Source: Megascapheus bottae
Lineage: Eukaryota > Chordata > Mammalia > Rodentia > Geomyidae
Direction of reading: 5' to 3'
NCBI GenBank assembly: GCA_024803745.1
Contig: JANJXV010000188.1
Location: 558,001-622,000, forward strand
Length of the DNA stretch: 64,000 nt
Below, in pieces: positions 21,848-33,234 of the stretch. How positions within the stretch are numbered: the stretch's first letter is position 1; every line of letters begins with the position of its first letter. The position numbers and the translations under genes are program-made. The notes under the pieces were generated by a model, which made no database searches, was not told where the DNA came from, and was given only the letters and a program-made list of their open reading frames with translations.

Positions 21848-23097
21848 AGTGGCCGTGAGGCCGCGCTGCTCCCGGCCTGGTGACAGCGGCCGCCGGAAGC
21901 GGACATGGTGGCGCTGGTGAGCGAGGAGCTCGAGGCTTTGGCGGCGATTCTCTGCGGGCCCCACAAGTGGGAGGTGTTGAGCCACTCAGGTGAAGACCCC
22001 GAGGCTGTCAGCCTCCAGTGTTCTCCCCTTGGCCTGGCCGGGGGGGCCCCGCCCTGCGCCCCTCCCCCCCTGGCCCTGGCGCCCGAGACCTGGGCCCCTT
22101 CCCTGAGGCCTTGAAACAGATGGGACTGTGTTCAGAATCCACACAAAGGCTGAAGGACTTGGAGATGTGGATATACCCTGAGAGTCGGTATTCCAGTTAC
22201 CTGCCACCTACCCCTTGTGCCTGCCCAGGATCTCAGTTAACTCTGAACTCCTGACCAGGGCCCAGTGTGAGACTGGGAAAGACATGCTACTCGAGCAAGC
22301 AGAGACCCTCCTGTCAGAACCTATGGGTCATGAGCTGGTCCTCTGGCTTCAGCAGAATCTCTGGCATATCCTCAACCAGCCAGAACCCAGAAAGGGCAGC
22401 AGCCAGGATGCTTTTGCAGTCAGCCCGACCATGGATGATGGATTGTGGCTGGCTCTTTTGCATCTAGATCCTATGAGAGCAAAGACTAAATACATCAGAA
22501 CTGTGCAGAAATGGGCTTCTGATTTAAGGCTCACAGGAAGACTGGTGTTCATGGGTAAAATAATACTGATTTTACTGCAAGGACACAGAAGCAACATCAA
22601 GGAGTACCTGATGCTGCAGAAAACCTCCAAAGTCGATGTGGACTCAAGTGGAAAGAAATGCAAAGAGAAAATGATTAGTGTACTATTGGAAACAAAAGTA
22701 CAGATAGAACACACAAGGTTTCTGGCATTTGAAGTCAAAGAATATTGAGTGTGGGATGACTTACAAAAGGAATTTGAAGCTGCAGGACTTCAGAAGCTTT
22801 TCTCCGAATTCGAGCTTGGGCTGGTGAAATAAAATGAATGACAGGAGTCTGGATCAAACAGCAGGGTTTTGTTGTTGCCCTGGCTTGGTGGAGGGGCTAT
22901 TGAAAGAATTCTAAGGAGGCAATGTTAAGGTTTCTCTCAAGTACAGTCTTTCTCATTTCTGGGACAAAAGCTGTGTTTCATAGAATATACGCAGGAAAAT
23001 ACCTTCCATGTCCTAATTTTTGCCAGGGAAAACTGGGCTTAATAGATGGAACTTTATTTAGAAGATAAAGAGATGAAAGCAAAAAAGCCTTTGTTTT

Positions 23098-23403
23098 TTT
23101 CATATATTTTTATTGTAATTAATAGAAGGGTTACATTATATTCGCCAGATAGAAGGTGCATTAATTCCCATACATTGATACCCTTTCTTATGTCTTGGTC
23201 CCCATTTCCCTCCCCCCCCTCATCCCACCCCTCATCTTGTTTTTCCCCCTTCCCTATCCAGTTTCAAATAACCAAATACAAATATATCCAATATATCAGA
23301 TAACAAAGTGAGATACTGTAACAATATGAGATAACCAAGGGACAGCAAAAGAGATGAGAGATAGCATAGTACATTAAGGACAATAGTCACTCATTATATG
23401 GCT
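23098..23403 (-). mobile_element. Young L1 3' UTR insertion, minus, with 17-bp target duplication
   Basis: Minus-strand L1 3' end (poly-T, TTATTGTAATTAATAGAAGG, then a C-rich tract at 23207-23250). The flanks AAAAAAGCCTTTGTTTT at 23081-23097 and 23404-23420 are identical. It sits in the RWDD3 pseudogene 3' UTR and is therefore younger than it. Truncated at its 5' end; 3' UTR only. Confidence 0.95.
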
Positions 23404-23518
23404 AAAAAAGCCTTTGTTTTATTTTTTAAACTTTTAAAAATTTTTTACAGTGTCTTTATTTAACTCTGTGAAGTAGATCTGTGCTTCCTATGTTCTTTTT
23501 CAAAATTTACTTTTAATA

Positions 23519-23605
23519 TATTTTATTGTTATTGTAGAAGTGATGTACAGAGGGTTACTGTAATATAACTCAGATAATTGTACATTTCTCTTTGGATATT
23601 GTTAC
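23519..23605 (-). mobile_element. L1-3'-end-like repeat fragment
   Basis: Same dispersed family as 62870-62955 (GATGTACAGAGGGTTACTGT). It lies inside the pseudogene's 3' region, so either the source 3' UTR carried it or it inserted later. Confidence 0.45.
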
Positions 23606-23662
23606 CTGAGCCTTTGCTTTAAATAGACTGTTTGGAACTATGCAGTTTTTAAATTGTTAAAA

Positions 23663-23734
23663 AAAAATTAGGATATATGGTTCAAGTATTAGAGTGTCAA
23701 CAAAGCAAGCAAGCCAAGAGAGCATGAGGCCCTA
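23663..23734 (+). mobile_element. Remainder of the tandem SINE right part
   Basis: Continues the SINE unit split by the RWDD3 pseudogene (compare 21735-21803) up to 'GCATGAGGCCCT'. There the inverted duplication begins. Confidence 0.85.
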
Positions 23735-24628
23735 TTTGTAGACTTTCCTGCCTGGGCTAGTTTTGAACCACGATCCTCAGATCTCAGCTCCTGAGTAGCT
23801 GGGATTACAGCTCTGAGTCACCAGTGCTCAGTAGATTCGAAACCCATATCATTCACCACATCAAACACCAGGACTACCAGACAAAGGAAGAACGTCAACA
23901 TCAGATAAGCCCTGAAGAATGGCTTAGAGAAGTAATTCGCTAAGTGCTATGGCTAGGGGCTTTGAAATCGTTGTTTCTTTGATTCCAGAGACAGTCTGGA
24001 ACATGAAGAAAGAATTCAATTATTTGCCTTTCGATGTAGTTAGAGCCCTGCTACTTTCTTGTCCTCTGCTACCACCACGTGGCAATTTTTCTTCACTGTC
24101 TCCTATCCAAACCAAACAAAAACTAACAACCAACCCAAATTCCAAATCTGACCAAATCAGCAGATATAGCTCTCCATAAGTGTCCAACTGTGCTCATTAA
24201 ACCTACTGTGAGCTTTGAGAGCTTGTGAAATTAATCATGGTTCTCAATGATGTTTTCTTCAGAGGAGTGTGTGTCCAGACATCAGAATTCTTTTTTTTTT
24301 TTTTGGCCAGTTATGGGGCTTGAACTGAGGGCCTGAGCACTGTCCTTGGACTTTTCTCAAGGCTAGAGCTCTACCCTTGAGCCACAACACCACTTCTAGC
24401 TTATTTCTCTGTATGTGGTGCTGAGGAAACAAACCCGAGTGTTCGTGCATGCTAGGCAAAGCACTCTACCACTAGGCCAAACTCCTGGCTCTCTTTTTTT
24501 CACTTTTCTAACGATGGTGTCACTGTGCATGAGAGATAGAAAGCCCAGGTAGGGGAAGGCCAGGAGGATGCCCATGAGCAAATTGATTATTTAGTGCCTT
24601 GGAGCCCAATGAGGTCGGGGTTTTTAGC
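23735..24628 (-). repeat. Inverted segmental duplication, copy 2 (894 bp)
   Basis: Reverse complement of 12319-13211. Both edges are abrupt inside SINE sequence: at 23734/23735 in the ID unit above, and at 24628/24629 in a hybrid SINE beginning 'ATCATCACAGTTCTAAGCC'. No target duplication is visible. At three of the five differing sites, copy 2 carries the SINE consensus base (for example GCCAGGAG, CTGAGATC), so copy 1 has since mutated there. Confidence 0.95.
24288..24492 (-). mobile_element. ID-dimer SINE in inverted duplication copy 2
   Basis: Same insertion as 12463-12654, reverse-complemented. Confidence 0.95.
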
Positions 24629-24912
24629 TCTGATCATCACAGTTCTAAGCCAGCCTTGACTCTTATCTCCAATGACCTAACCAAACAAAGCCAAAATGGG
24701 GAAATGGCTCAAGTAGTAGAGCACCAGCCTTGAAAAAAAAAGTTTGGCTTAGTGGTAGAATGCTTGCCTAGCATTCACAAAGATCTTGGTTCAATTCCTC
24801 AGTACCACACTCATAGAAAAGCCAGAAGTGGTGCTGTGGCTCTACTGGTAGAGCCTTGATAAAACCAAGGACAGTGCTCAGATCCTGAGTTCAGTCCCCA
24901 GACTAGCAAAAT
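24629..24912 (+). mobile_element. Hybrid SINE piece followed by ID dimer, plus
   Basis: 24640-24735 is a hybrid SINE lacking its left end (GACTCTTATCTCCAATGACC, GGCTCAAGTAGTAGAGCACC). 24742-24905 is an ID dimer (GGCTTAGTGGTAGAATGC). Confidence 0.85.
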
Positions 24913-24984
24913 AAAAGAACAATAAAGGCTCAAGTTTCACATCTCAATATTGGAACCAAAAGAAAATAAATAAATAAATAAAAT

Positions 24985-25172
24985 CCTTGGCTTCAGAGTA
25001 AGCACGTTGTAGGTCTGAATCTTGTCTCTGCCTGGTCTCTTCTTGATGACCTTTAGCAGTTTTCTCATCTGTAAAATGGGGATCTTGAGGTAAGATGACA
25101 AAAAGTGATTAAACCTGGTGCTAGGCATGGAAAATTAGTCTACAAATGCTCACGATTATGATTATTACAGGC
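24985..25172 (-). mobile_element. MIR SINE, minus
   Basis: TTTTCTCATCTGTAAAATGG followed by GATTAAACCTGGTGCTAGGC, the antisense MIR core. Confidence 0.75.
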
Positions 25173-25174
25173 TA

Positions 25175-25975
25175 GGTTGTATTATTCCTCAAGAGCAGAT
25201 GAACAGTGTCTTATCCCAGGACATAGATGAGCACAGCAAAATCAATACCACAGAACTGGTGTAGAGCAATAGTATGAATGGAGATGCTGGCAAGAGCTCC
25301 TTCCTGCAGCATGGCACTGCCCACAGCAAGACCCTGCCTGTCCTGAATGCACTTCCCTTTCAACAACCAGCATGGCAGGCCCCCTACTGACACGTAAATA
25401 TGATCCTGGGAGCTGTGGGCTTGACCTGGGAGTTGGAAATGTTGCTAGAAGGCAGAAATGGTCAGAGGGGATCTGGAGAGATCTACTCAAAGGCTTCTGG
25501 AGTTCAAAGCCAACTCCAGTAGAGACACAGTTAGGATCTGGACCTTAAGCTTGAGGAATAGATCATATCTTGGGCAGAGACATTTTCCAGGGAAAGACAA
25601 TTTCAAAGGAAAGGCTATCCACTCACCTGGCAGTAGAGACTAGAAATAAGCTAGAACCAAAAAACAATCTTGAAAAGGAGTCCCAAGGGATTGAGCAGCC
25701 TTTGACTTTTGCCTGGCATAGGTCTGCATTTTCCCAGAAGGCTGTTTGTTCACTGTGAGGGCTTGGTTGTGAAGGCCTAGAGAGAAATGGTCTCAGAACT
25801 GAAAATGCATCAAGGAAATGGGGCCCATTCTCTCCTTCACTGAGAAGTTTCACAGAACTTTGAACTCTTTACAGGTGGGGTCCATGTAGCTCAGCTAAAC
25901 TAGAACAATGCCTTTCCTTTCATCTTCCATGTGAGGAAATTTGGACTTTCTGCAGCAAATGCTAGCTGTGCAAAG
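25175..25975. other. Unique sequence, nothing recognised
   Basis: No repeat or coding signature. The short open frames are unremarkable. Confidence 0.35.
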
Positions 25976-25977
25976 TG

Positions 25978-25990
25978 GTGTGTGTGTATG

Positions 25991-26032
<42 letters not shown>
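25978..26032. repeat. (TG)n microsatellite
   Basis: TG run with one TATG and one CG interruption at the left. Confidence 0.97.
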
Positions 26033-26037
<5 letters not shown>

Positions 26038-27675
26038 ATAGATAAACAGGATTCAACATGGCACTTTCAAAAATGTATCTTCCCCTTTACCTACTCTGAT
26101 TCTTCTTTGTCCCTCCCTCTGTACTTCAATTTCCATTAATCCTATTTAATTAATTCTGATGCTTTAGTTTAGCCTTGAAGGTATGATTCCAGATGCTGTC
26201 CTGTCTCTCCTTAGAATCATTGTGGTGGGTAGACACTGAAGCAGAGTGTCTCTGTGGGCTCAGCCTCCCTGTGTAAATAGCTTCTTGTCAGGATGGATCT
26301 CTCACTGTCCGTAGGTTCTGCTTTCTTCTCAGGCAGAATCCACTCAATGGTGCTTTGTCCAAGCCCTATCTTCTTTATCCTTTCCTTTGGTCATTTGATT
26401 GACAATGCTGCCATGTGTGATAGGAAATGGAGTTTGCCAAAGAGGAATCCCGCCTCCCCCCCACACACACCCTTTATATTGCTCTCAAGGTGTGATGAGA
26501 AAAACCTGTCTTGGTAGTTTCTCTACCTGCAGGACATGCTAATCATAAATGACTGCCAGAGACTGGAGCTCTGGAATGTCATTCCGACATTGTCCCTGGA
26601 GAGGGGGAGGAGAAGAAATCAGGGCAACCTCTAAAGACAGCCAGCCCTCACAAATGCAGAGGGGCCAAACTTGCCTCTTTCATGAATGGGGCTGGATTTG
26701 GAGGCATGCCAAGCTGGGCTTCAAGACCAAGCTGTGTGTAACCTTTGGTGATCCATCTTTCAGCTCTGAGCCTAGTTTCTTTGCCAACAAAATAGAGATT
26801 TTTTTAAAAGCACCATCCCCCCCACCCAGGAATGAGGAAGATGAAAGAAGATAACCTAGATAAATTATCTTTCCAGCAGTCCATACCCAATAAGGTTTCC
26901 TCTCTCCTTCTGGCACTCCCTACCCTGATCCTATGGCCATGGAAACAAATCCTTCCTTTTTCCTACTGAAAGGTGCCATGGAACTTGAATTTTAAGCAGT
27001 AATTTCAGCCCATGCCAGCCAGTATTTCACTGTTTAGCTATTCATCTGGTTCCACACGGATTACCCATCCACCCCTTCTCCTTTCCAATATTTAGCAGAA
27101 TATTCCTCTCTCATACAGGTTGTTTACATAGAGCCCCACAAGGGAATCTTTCCTCTCTTAGCCCTCCTAAGCCACAAACTGAAAAGAACTACTGCTTTCT
27201 TCACTTTTCATGACCACCTCTGGATGTACAAGTCACTTAGCACCGGCAGAAATAATGAATTCTTCCCTTTGCTGCAGAGGTTATCCACTACAGGCCATTA
27301 AAAAGATACTCACTTTTAAAATATACTTGACAGCCTAGAAGATATATTTGATAGATCAGAAAACTGAGCCCATTATATGACATTTAGAATATATAGTGTG
27401 ATGATATACTTCTAAAATGTGCAATATACCTTATGAATTTATATCGCATGGGTGGCACTTCGTTATTTGTATTATTTTCCCACTGTGAATTCAAAGTTTC
27501 TAGATGATTTCCCTGTTTGAGCTTTCCCTATTACAGGCCCCCAGCCAAGCAGGAAAAAATTAAAAAGACATAAATGCAGAGTTCAAGGTTGTTGATTTTG
27601 CACCAAATACTAGAACTCCCAGAGAATGCACAGAACAGCGAGGGGTCTCAGTTCAGCAGGCATATTTACACACAT
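26033..27675. other. Unique sequence, nothing recognised
   Basis: The longest repeat-poor stretch of the window. Open frames at 26293-26517 and 26549-26854 (plus) have no recognisable domain. Regulatory content cannot be judged from one sequence. Confidence 0.35.
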
Positions 27676-28063
<388 letters not shown>

Positions 28064-28795
28064 ATAGTTATAAGGGCAAATGGGAGATTATCTCCACATT
28101 ACAAAGTTGAAAGCAAGAATTCTAGAGCAATGGAGCCTCCTCTTACAGTCAAGCAGCTAAGGGAGGCCATAGCCCCAGCCTGTATTTCCGAATGTTATCA
28201 CCTTGTTGCCTTCAAGGATGAACTTGAGGTCTGAAGGTCACTGTGTTGGGAAGGTAGTAATTGTGGAAGAAGACTCAAGTTTCAGTAGAAGAGCACGTGC
28301 AGGAACTTCATTCCAGAGCTCTGTGCTACACCCCCCAGAGCCTTCCTCATCTGACCTCAGTTCTCTTGCCATACCTCCTCTCTCCCTCACATCCATTATG
28401 TACAGACACAGCCTTGCTATTTGGAGAAATGCTCTCTAAAACCCATCAACTAAGCTTTCTCCAGTACCATGTCTTCCTTTTGAAAGGTTTTGTTTTCTCT
28501 TCCTCTGCGGATTCTGCCTGCCATCCTCACTCTTCCTCTAGGTCTTTGCTAAACCCATCATCTGCCTGACTAACATGGCCTCTCATCCTATTCCTGCTGT
28601 CAGTACTTACTCTTCGCGACTCTTTCCATGTGTCATAACCCAGGACTCCCACTCACCAGTCTTAAGACAAGGTTATTCTGCAATCCAAGGGGCACAGACC
28701 AACCAGAGGCCACATCATCAAAAAGCATATATAAGTTAATAGAATAAGCCGTAGGAGCCAGAAAACACTACTTTGTTTGAGTTTCTCTGGGGTTT
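28064..28795. other. Unique sequence, nothing recognised
   Basis: No repeat or gene recognised. Confidence 0.35.
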
Positions 28796-28799
28796 TTTT

Positions 28800-29012
28800 G
28801 TTTGCTTGTTTTTGTGGCTGTCATGGGGCTTGAACTCAGGGCCTTAGGTGCTGTCCCTGGGCTTTTTGCTCAAGGCTAGTATTACCACATTTGGTAGGGA
28901 TTCGCTAGGGATAAAAATATGACAGATGCTCCTGCCCAGGCTGGCTTTCATTTGCAATCCTCAGGCCTCAGCCTTCTGAGTAGCTATGATGACAAGTTTG
29001 AGTCACCCCACA
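28800..29012 (-). mobile_element. 7SL/ID hybrid SINE, minus
   Basis: GTCATGGGGCTTGAACTCAG at the ID end; CTCAGCCTTCTGAGTAGCTA at the 7SL end. Confidence 0.85.
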
Positions 29013-29918
29013 AGTTTCTCTGCTTTGTGTCTGTGGTTCAGAGTCATTCTCCACAGCTGCCCAAAGAATGGAGATTTTTGAGACCTTTCTTCCTTAGCTG
29101 TCGCAAAGGCTTTTCCTATCATAATATAGGTACCAGAAGCAGAAGAGGTATAATGAAGTGAGTATAACTTTCTGACTGTCCTGTGGCTAGAGGGAGCAGC
29201 CTGCTGACAATGAACTCGAGCACCAGGTTCAGAGCTGAGTCTAGGGCTTGCCTCCAGCAGTTCACCTCCTTTTGGCTTTCTGTGTCTTCAACCCACTTCA
29301 CTTCACCCTTTTGTTCCCCACACAGACCTGTGTTGTTAGGGTTCCAGGATACCAGTGGGATCCCTTGGCTGACTAATTTGTACCAAATGAGCTATGATGA
29401 GTGGCAATTGGGTGGATACCGAGAATGTCATGGGAACATAATGACAGAGAAAATAAAGTTTTAGTGGGGTCCCTGAGACTTGCCTAGAACGTTTCTGGTT
29501 GTGTAGAATCAAGCTTGGTACTTAAACTCTTCTCAAGAAATGTATGCTCCATAACTGCAGTGATTAACACCAAGAGGCTTTAGACAGGACACGATCACTT
29601 CCCTCATGTCTTTCTTCTTCCTTCCACTGGAGCTCCTGCATTACTCCTGTAACTTAGCCAACACATCATCATGCCCACCTTCACTCTTGTATTAATCTTC
29701 TCAATTAGATTTGGCTAGACTGGCTTTCATCTATAAGTATATTCTGTAAATCTATAGCCTGGACTTAGTCAAAGTCCCTCATTTTCCCCAGCCCTTGCCT
29801 CCTGTAGCATTGAGATTTCAGTAACATGAGCCTCTCCTACTCACTCCTCTCCACCAGCAGGACTGAGTCCATGCCCTTCAAATTCCATGATCAGACAACT
29901 TGCTCCAAAGCTCAATAC
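29013..29918. other. Unique sequence, nothing recognised
   Basis: An open frame at 29183-29464 (plus) has no recognisable domain. AATAAAG at 29452 is not part of a demonstrable transcript. Confidence 0.35.
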
Positions 29919-29921
29919 TAA

Positions 29922-30060
29922 GCCAGGTGCTGGTGGTTCAAGCCTATAATCCTAGCTATTCAAGAGGCTGAGATTTGAGAACTGCAGTTCAAAGCCAGCC
30001 TGGGCAAGAGACCGTGAACCTCTCATCTCTAACCCTCCCACAAAAAACTGAAAGTGGCCC
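29922..30060 (+). mobile_element. 7SL/ID hybrid SINE, plus, truncated
   Basis: AAGCCAGGTGCTGGTGGTTC to CTCATCTCTAACCCTCCCAC; most of the right half is missing. A short antisense ID piece follows at 30088-30140 (TTATGGGGCTTGAACTCAGG). Confidence 0.85.
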
Positions 30061-30144
30061 TCGCTATGGTGCTAGCCTTGAACAACATTTTTATGGGGCT
30101 TGAACTCAGGGCCTAGTACATGTTAAACCACAATCCCCTTGTAC

Positions 30145-30550
30145 AACAACAACAAAAAGTTCAGTTACTGCCACCCCCTCCATACTAACTTTCATGTCCT
30201 GTGAATATAGTCCATCTTTAAATCCAGCATATCAGTGCCAACTCTCATATCTGAAACATCTATACCTGTGAGGCCAAAGCCAAAGCTACAAAAATATTGA
30301 CCTCACCATGAGTCCTCGGAAGCACTGCTAGCCCCAGGGTTCAGCACTGTAAGAGTGTTCCCAGGCTCCAAGCTGCTTCCACCAGGTCCTGACCATCTAC
30401 TTGGTTTCCTGCCAACAAACATGTGGCCATAGTTTTCACACCAGGCCCTACACAGGGGACTTTAGAAGCCCAAATATAATGAGGCTCAACTTTTGGCCAC
30501 AAATTGATTCAGTTGTTATTTTCTGCTGGCTCCAACAATTCACTGACTTC
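30145..30550. other. Unique sequence, nothing recognised
   Basis: No repeat or gene recognised. Confidence 0.3.
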
Positions 30551-30551
30551 C

Positions 30552-30648
30552 AGGGATGACACGGATCAAAATGCATCATACCCACAAATTGACATGTTGA
30601 AATGGAAACTCTTATGGGAGATCATTTGAAGATGAGTAAAAAAGAAAT
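30552..30648 (+). repeat. Dispersed repeat fragment, possibly an L1 3' end
   Basis: Shares the order 'GATGACACGGATCAAAATGC', 'GAAATGGAAACTC', 'GATGAGTAAAAAAG' with 35580-35662 and, more weakly, 61240-61330. Confidence 0.5.
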
Positions 30649-30882
30649 TATAGCCAGGAGTGGTGGCTCATGCCTGTAATCCTACATACTCAGGAGACTG
30701 AGATCTGTGGATCACAGTTCAAAGCCAGCTCTAGGGAAGAAAGTCCATGAGACTTATCTCCAATTATCACCAAAAAGGTGGAAAGTGGAACTGTGACTCA
30801 AGTGGTAGAGTACTGTCTTGGAGTAAAAAGAAGCTCAAGAGCAGTACCCAGTCCCCTCACTCAAGCCCCAGAACCAGCCAAA
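30649..30882 (+). mobile_element. 7SL/ID hybrid SINE, plus, full length
   Basis: ATAGCCAGGAGTGGTGGCTC start through AAGCCCCAGAACCAGCC, followed by a GAA/GGA-rich tail. Confidence 0.93.
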
Positions 30883-30960
30883 GAAGAAGAGAAAGAGGAG
30901 AAGGAGGAAGAGGAAGAGGAGGAAGAGGAGGAAGAGGAGGAGGACGAAGGGGAGGAAATA
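30883..30960. repeat. (GAAGAG)n purine tract, SINE tail expansion
   Basis: GAAGAGGAGGAA units with a single C (GGACGAAG) near 30944. Grown from the A-rich SINE tail. Confidence 0.95.
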
Positions 30961-31798
30961 TATTTTATTTTATTTATTTTTTATTTTCTTTTTGCATTTT
31001 TTATTGTAATTAGTAAAAATAATTAGTAATTAGTAATTAGTAAAAATAATTGAGATTGGTTATTCATGGATGCTATAAAATTTGCACTGTTTCACAGTTT
31101 GACAATCACCTATTTTGTAAGTCCTGCCCTTTCAACAAAAGTTCTTAATCTTCCCTACCAAATCACAACTGCTTATTATCAGAGAACTGGTATCTGACTT
31201 TGATCCCATAAGATCAGTAAGAGCCTTGATGGCACTTGTAGGATCTAGGATACCCACTTTGAATGCTTTTGGCCTTAGAGCTGTCCCTGAGTTATTTATC
31301 TTTATGTTTTTTTTTTCTTCATGGCTATTGTTCTACCACTTGAACTACAGTTCCAATTCCTTGGGCACCATGGAATAAAATGGGAATAAGATCATAGGTA
31401 TCATGATCATGGGTTTTTACAACAGCTGCTTCCTCACTAGAACCAGTGTGGTTCTGGGCAACATTACTGAAAGCTTAGCTTCAGACCTTTGATCTGCACC
31501 TTTTCAATGAGCCCATAAGTTTCCTAAAATCAGAGCAAAAGCTTCCCACTGTGTACAACTCAGAATCTTAACTGAGAGTGATTGGGGGCTGACCTTCATT
31601 TCTCCACTTATTGCAATGAAGAAGAGGCATTTACCTGATTCCCAGGACTTCTACTGCTTCTGTGGCCTCCTCTTGGCCATCTCAGATGGAAAGAATCCAG
31701 CCCTCTTGCCAATGTCACCATCCTACCTGGCAAGTGGCAGAGTTTTATGCTGAGAATGCTGAGAATCCCAGGAAGTTTTTGTTAATTCCTTTCCTGGG

Positions 31799-31800
<2 letters not shown>
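30961..31800. other. AT-rich then unique sequence
   Basis: 30961-31050 holds TTTTA runs and tandem ATTAGTA units. The rest is unremarkable. Confidence 0.35.
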
Positions 31801-31863
<63 letters not shown>

Positions 31864-31871
31864 TGTGTGTC
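31801..31871. repeat. (TG)n microsatellite
   Basis: About 35 TG units with one TATG. Confidence 0.98.
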
Positions 31872-31879
31872 TCCCTACT

Positions 31880-31945
31880 AGACCTGAATTCAGGGCCTGG
31901 GCTGTGTTTATGAGCTTTTTCATTCAAGGTTTAATCATGCTACAT
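31880..31945 (-). mobile_element. ID-like SINE fragment, minus
   Basis: CTGAATTCAGGGCCTGGGCT then CATTCAAGGTTTAATCATG. Confidence 0.6.
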
Positions 31946-32575
31946 AGAATGGTGCATAATTTAAAACCTATGCATTCTTTAACTCTGAGATTTTTCATTT
32001 ACAGCTTTTGGAGGATAGCTGACTTTGGATAAATGGAATACTGTTCTGCAATGAACTCCTGTGGGATCTTTTGCAATTTAATGGCTTCTCTTGTTCCATC
32101 CTCATACAGTAAATTAAGGCCACCAAATCTGGGAGGCAAGACAAACCTTGGCCACAACGTTCTGAGTGAGCCTTAATGTTTAAAATGGACCACTTTGGGT
32201 GCCTGAATTTTCTAGTTGGCTGTTGTCTCTTTAATTCTTATTTTATATCTAGCTTGTTAATAGAATATTTATTGATTGGAGGAAAAAAAAGACTGTGATC
32301 ACATTTCTTTTCTGAACCTTTTAATTTCTTAGGTAGACAGCCTAATAGTTTTTTACCTGAAGACTCTAGCCAAATTTTTGCCATTTGGAAAGGTGCCATA
32401 AGTAAAAACAATAAGTCAGTATGCAAAGTAGGGGAAACCAAGCATTCCTGCAAGTAATTTCTTTAAAAAAATGTTTCCAATTTATCTATAATTTTGTAGC
32501 CCATTAGATTTTTTGTTTATTATGTCAGTTTTTACATTTAATGGTCTAAAGGGAAATTATCCTTTCCACTGGATT
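31946..32575. other. Unique sequence, nothing recognised
   Basis: AT-rich, no signature. Confidence 0.3.
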
Positions 32576-32885
32576 TTTTTTGGTGGCATTATTTAACAAG
32601 TGTGTAGGTTATTCACTTAAAACTTAAAAAAAATCTGGTATATAGATGTCTTTTTTTCCTTTCTTCTTTCTAATTTTATTGATTTATGTCTTTTGTCTTT
32701 TGCCTTGATTAGTTCAACAGGTATTTGTCTCTTGAATTCCTCTTCCCAGAGAACCAGGTTTTGTTTTGTATTTTTAATGTTCCCTGTTTTGTTTGTCTGT
32801 GTTTACATTGTTTTCTGTTGTTTTACCTTTTCTCTTTAGATTTAAAGTGAGATATCTATCTTTTTGCTTTCATAATTTTATATTC
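32576..32885 (-). mobile_element. Ancient L1 ORF2 fragment, minus
   Basis: TTTATTGATTTATGTCTTTT and CCAGAGAACCAGGTTTTGTT are the antisense of the ORF2 linker where L1 normally reads SWFFE-like. Confidence 0.55.
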
Positions 32886-32903
32886 TAGAGCCATCTAATA
32901 TTT

Positions 32904-33088
32904 TGTCAGTACTGGGGCTTGCACTCAGGGCCTGGGAACTGTCCTTGTGCTTTATCAAGGTGAGCGCTCTATCACGTAAACCACAGCACCACTTGCAACT
33001 TCTTCTGTGTATGTAATACCAAGGAATTGAACCCAGGGCTTCATGCATACTAAGCAAGCACTCTACCCCTAGGCCACACTCCCAGTGC
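32904..33088 (-). mobile_element. ID-dimer SINE, minus, perfect 13-bp target duplication
   Basis: CCATCTAATATTT occurs exactly at 32891-32903 and about 33089-33101. Both tRNA-like halves are present. Confidence 0.95.
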
Positions 33089-33234
33089 CCATCTAATATT
33101 TCAACTAAACAAAACATATCTGCTATGCTAGCATACCCTAGAGTAATTATGTTAAACTATGTTGTAACTTTATTATTTACCTGAGTCTGATTTTTATTAT
33201 TATCACAAAATAGCCACAGATTTTTTTTCTTTTT

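Larger units (their letters stand above)
21848..23662 (+). pseudogene. RWDD3: RWDD3 processed pseudogene with retained intron-1 segment
   Basis: RWDD3 (RSUME) is an RWD-domain protein that enhances SUMO conjugation. A GC-rich 5' UTR (21848-21904) leads to ATG at 21905 and 28 codons (VSEELEALAAILC, HKWEVLS). Bases 21990-22113 then interrupt: they begin GTGAAG right after CACTCAG, a textbook donor, and the reading resumes as ETDGTVFRIHTKAEG at 22113. The insert is therefore 124 nt of intron 1, kept by use of a downstream donor in the source transcript. It shifts frame. Further breaks are TGA at 22179-22181 and TGA at 22746-22748; the original stop TAA is at 22830-22832. The region 22215-22745 is otherwise open ([38 protein letters not shown]). 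The 3' UTR is interrupted by an L1 (23098-23403). An A-run at 23659-23667 and 17-bp flanking repeats confirm retroposition. Not functional. Confidence 0.93.

Noticed and set aside
23507..23662. Alternative reading of the RWDD3 3' flank as a separate insertion.
   Set aside because: The outer 17-bp duplication and A-run lie after it, so it is simplest to include it in the retrocopy, though the L1-like piece at 23519-23605 leaves some doubt.
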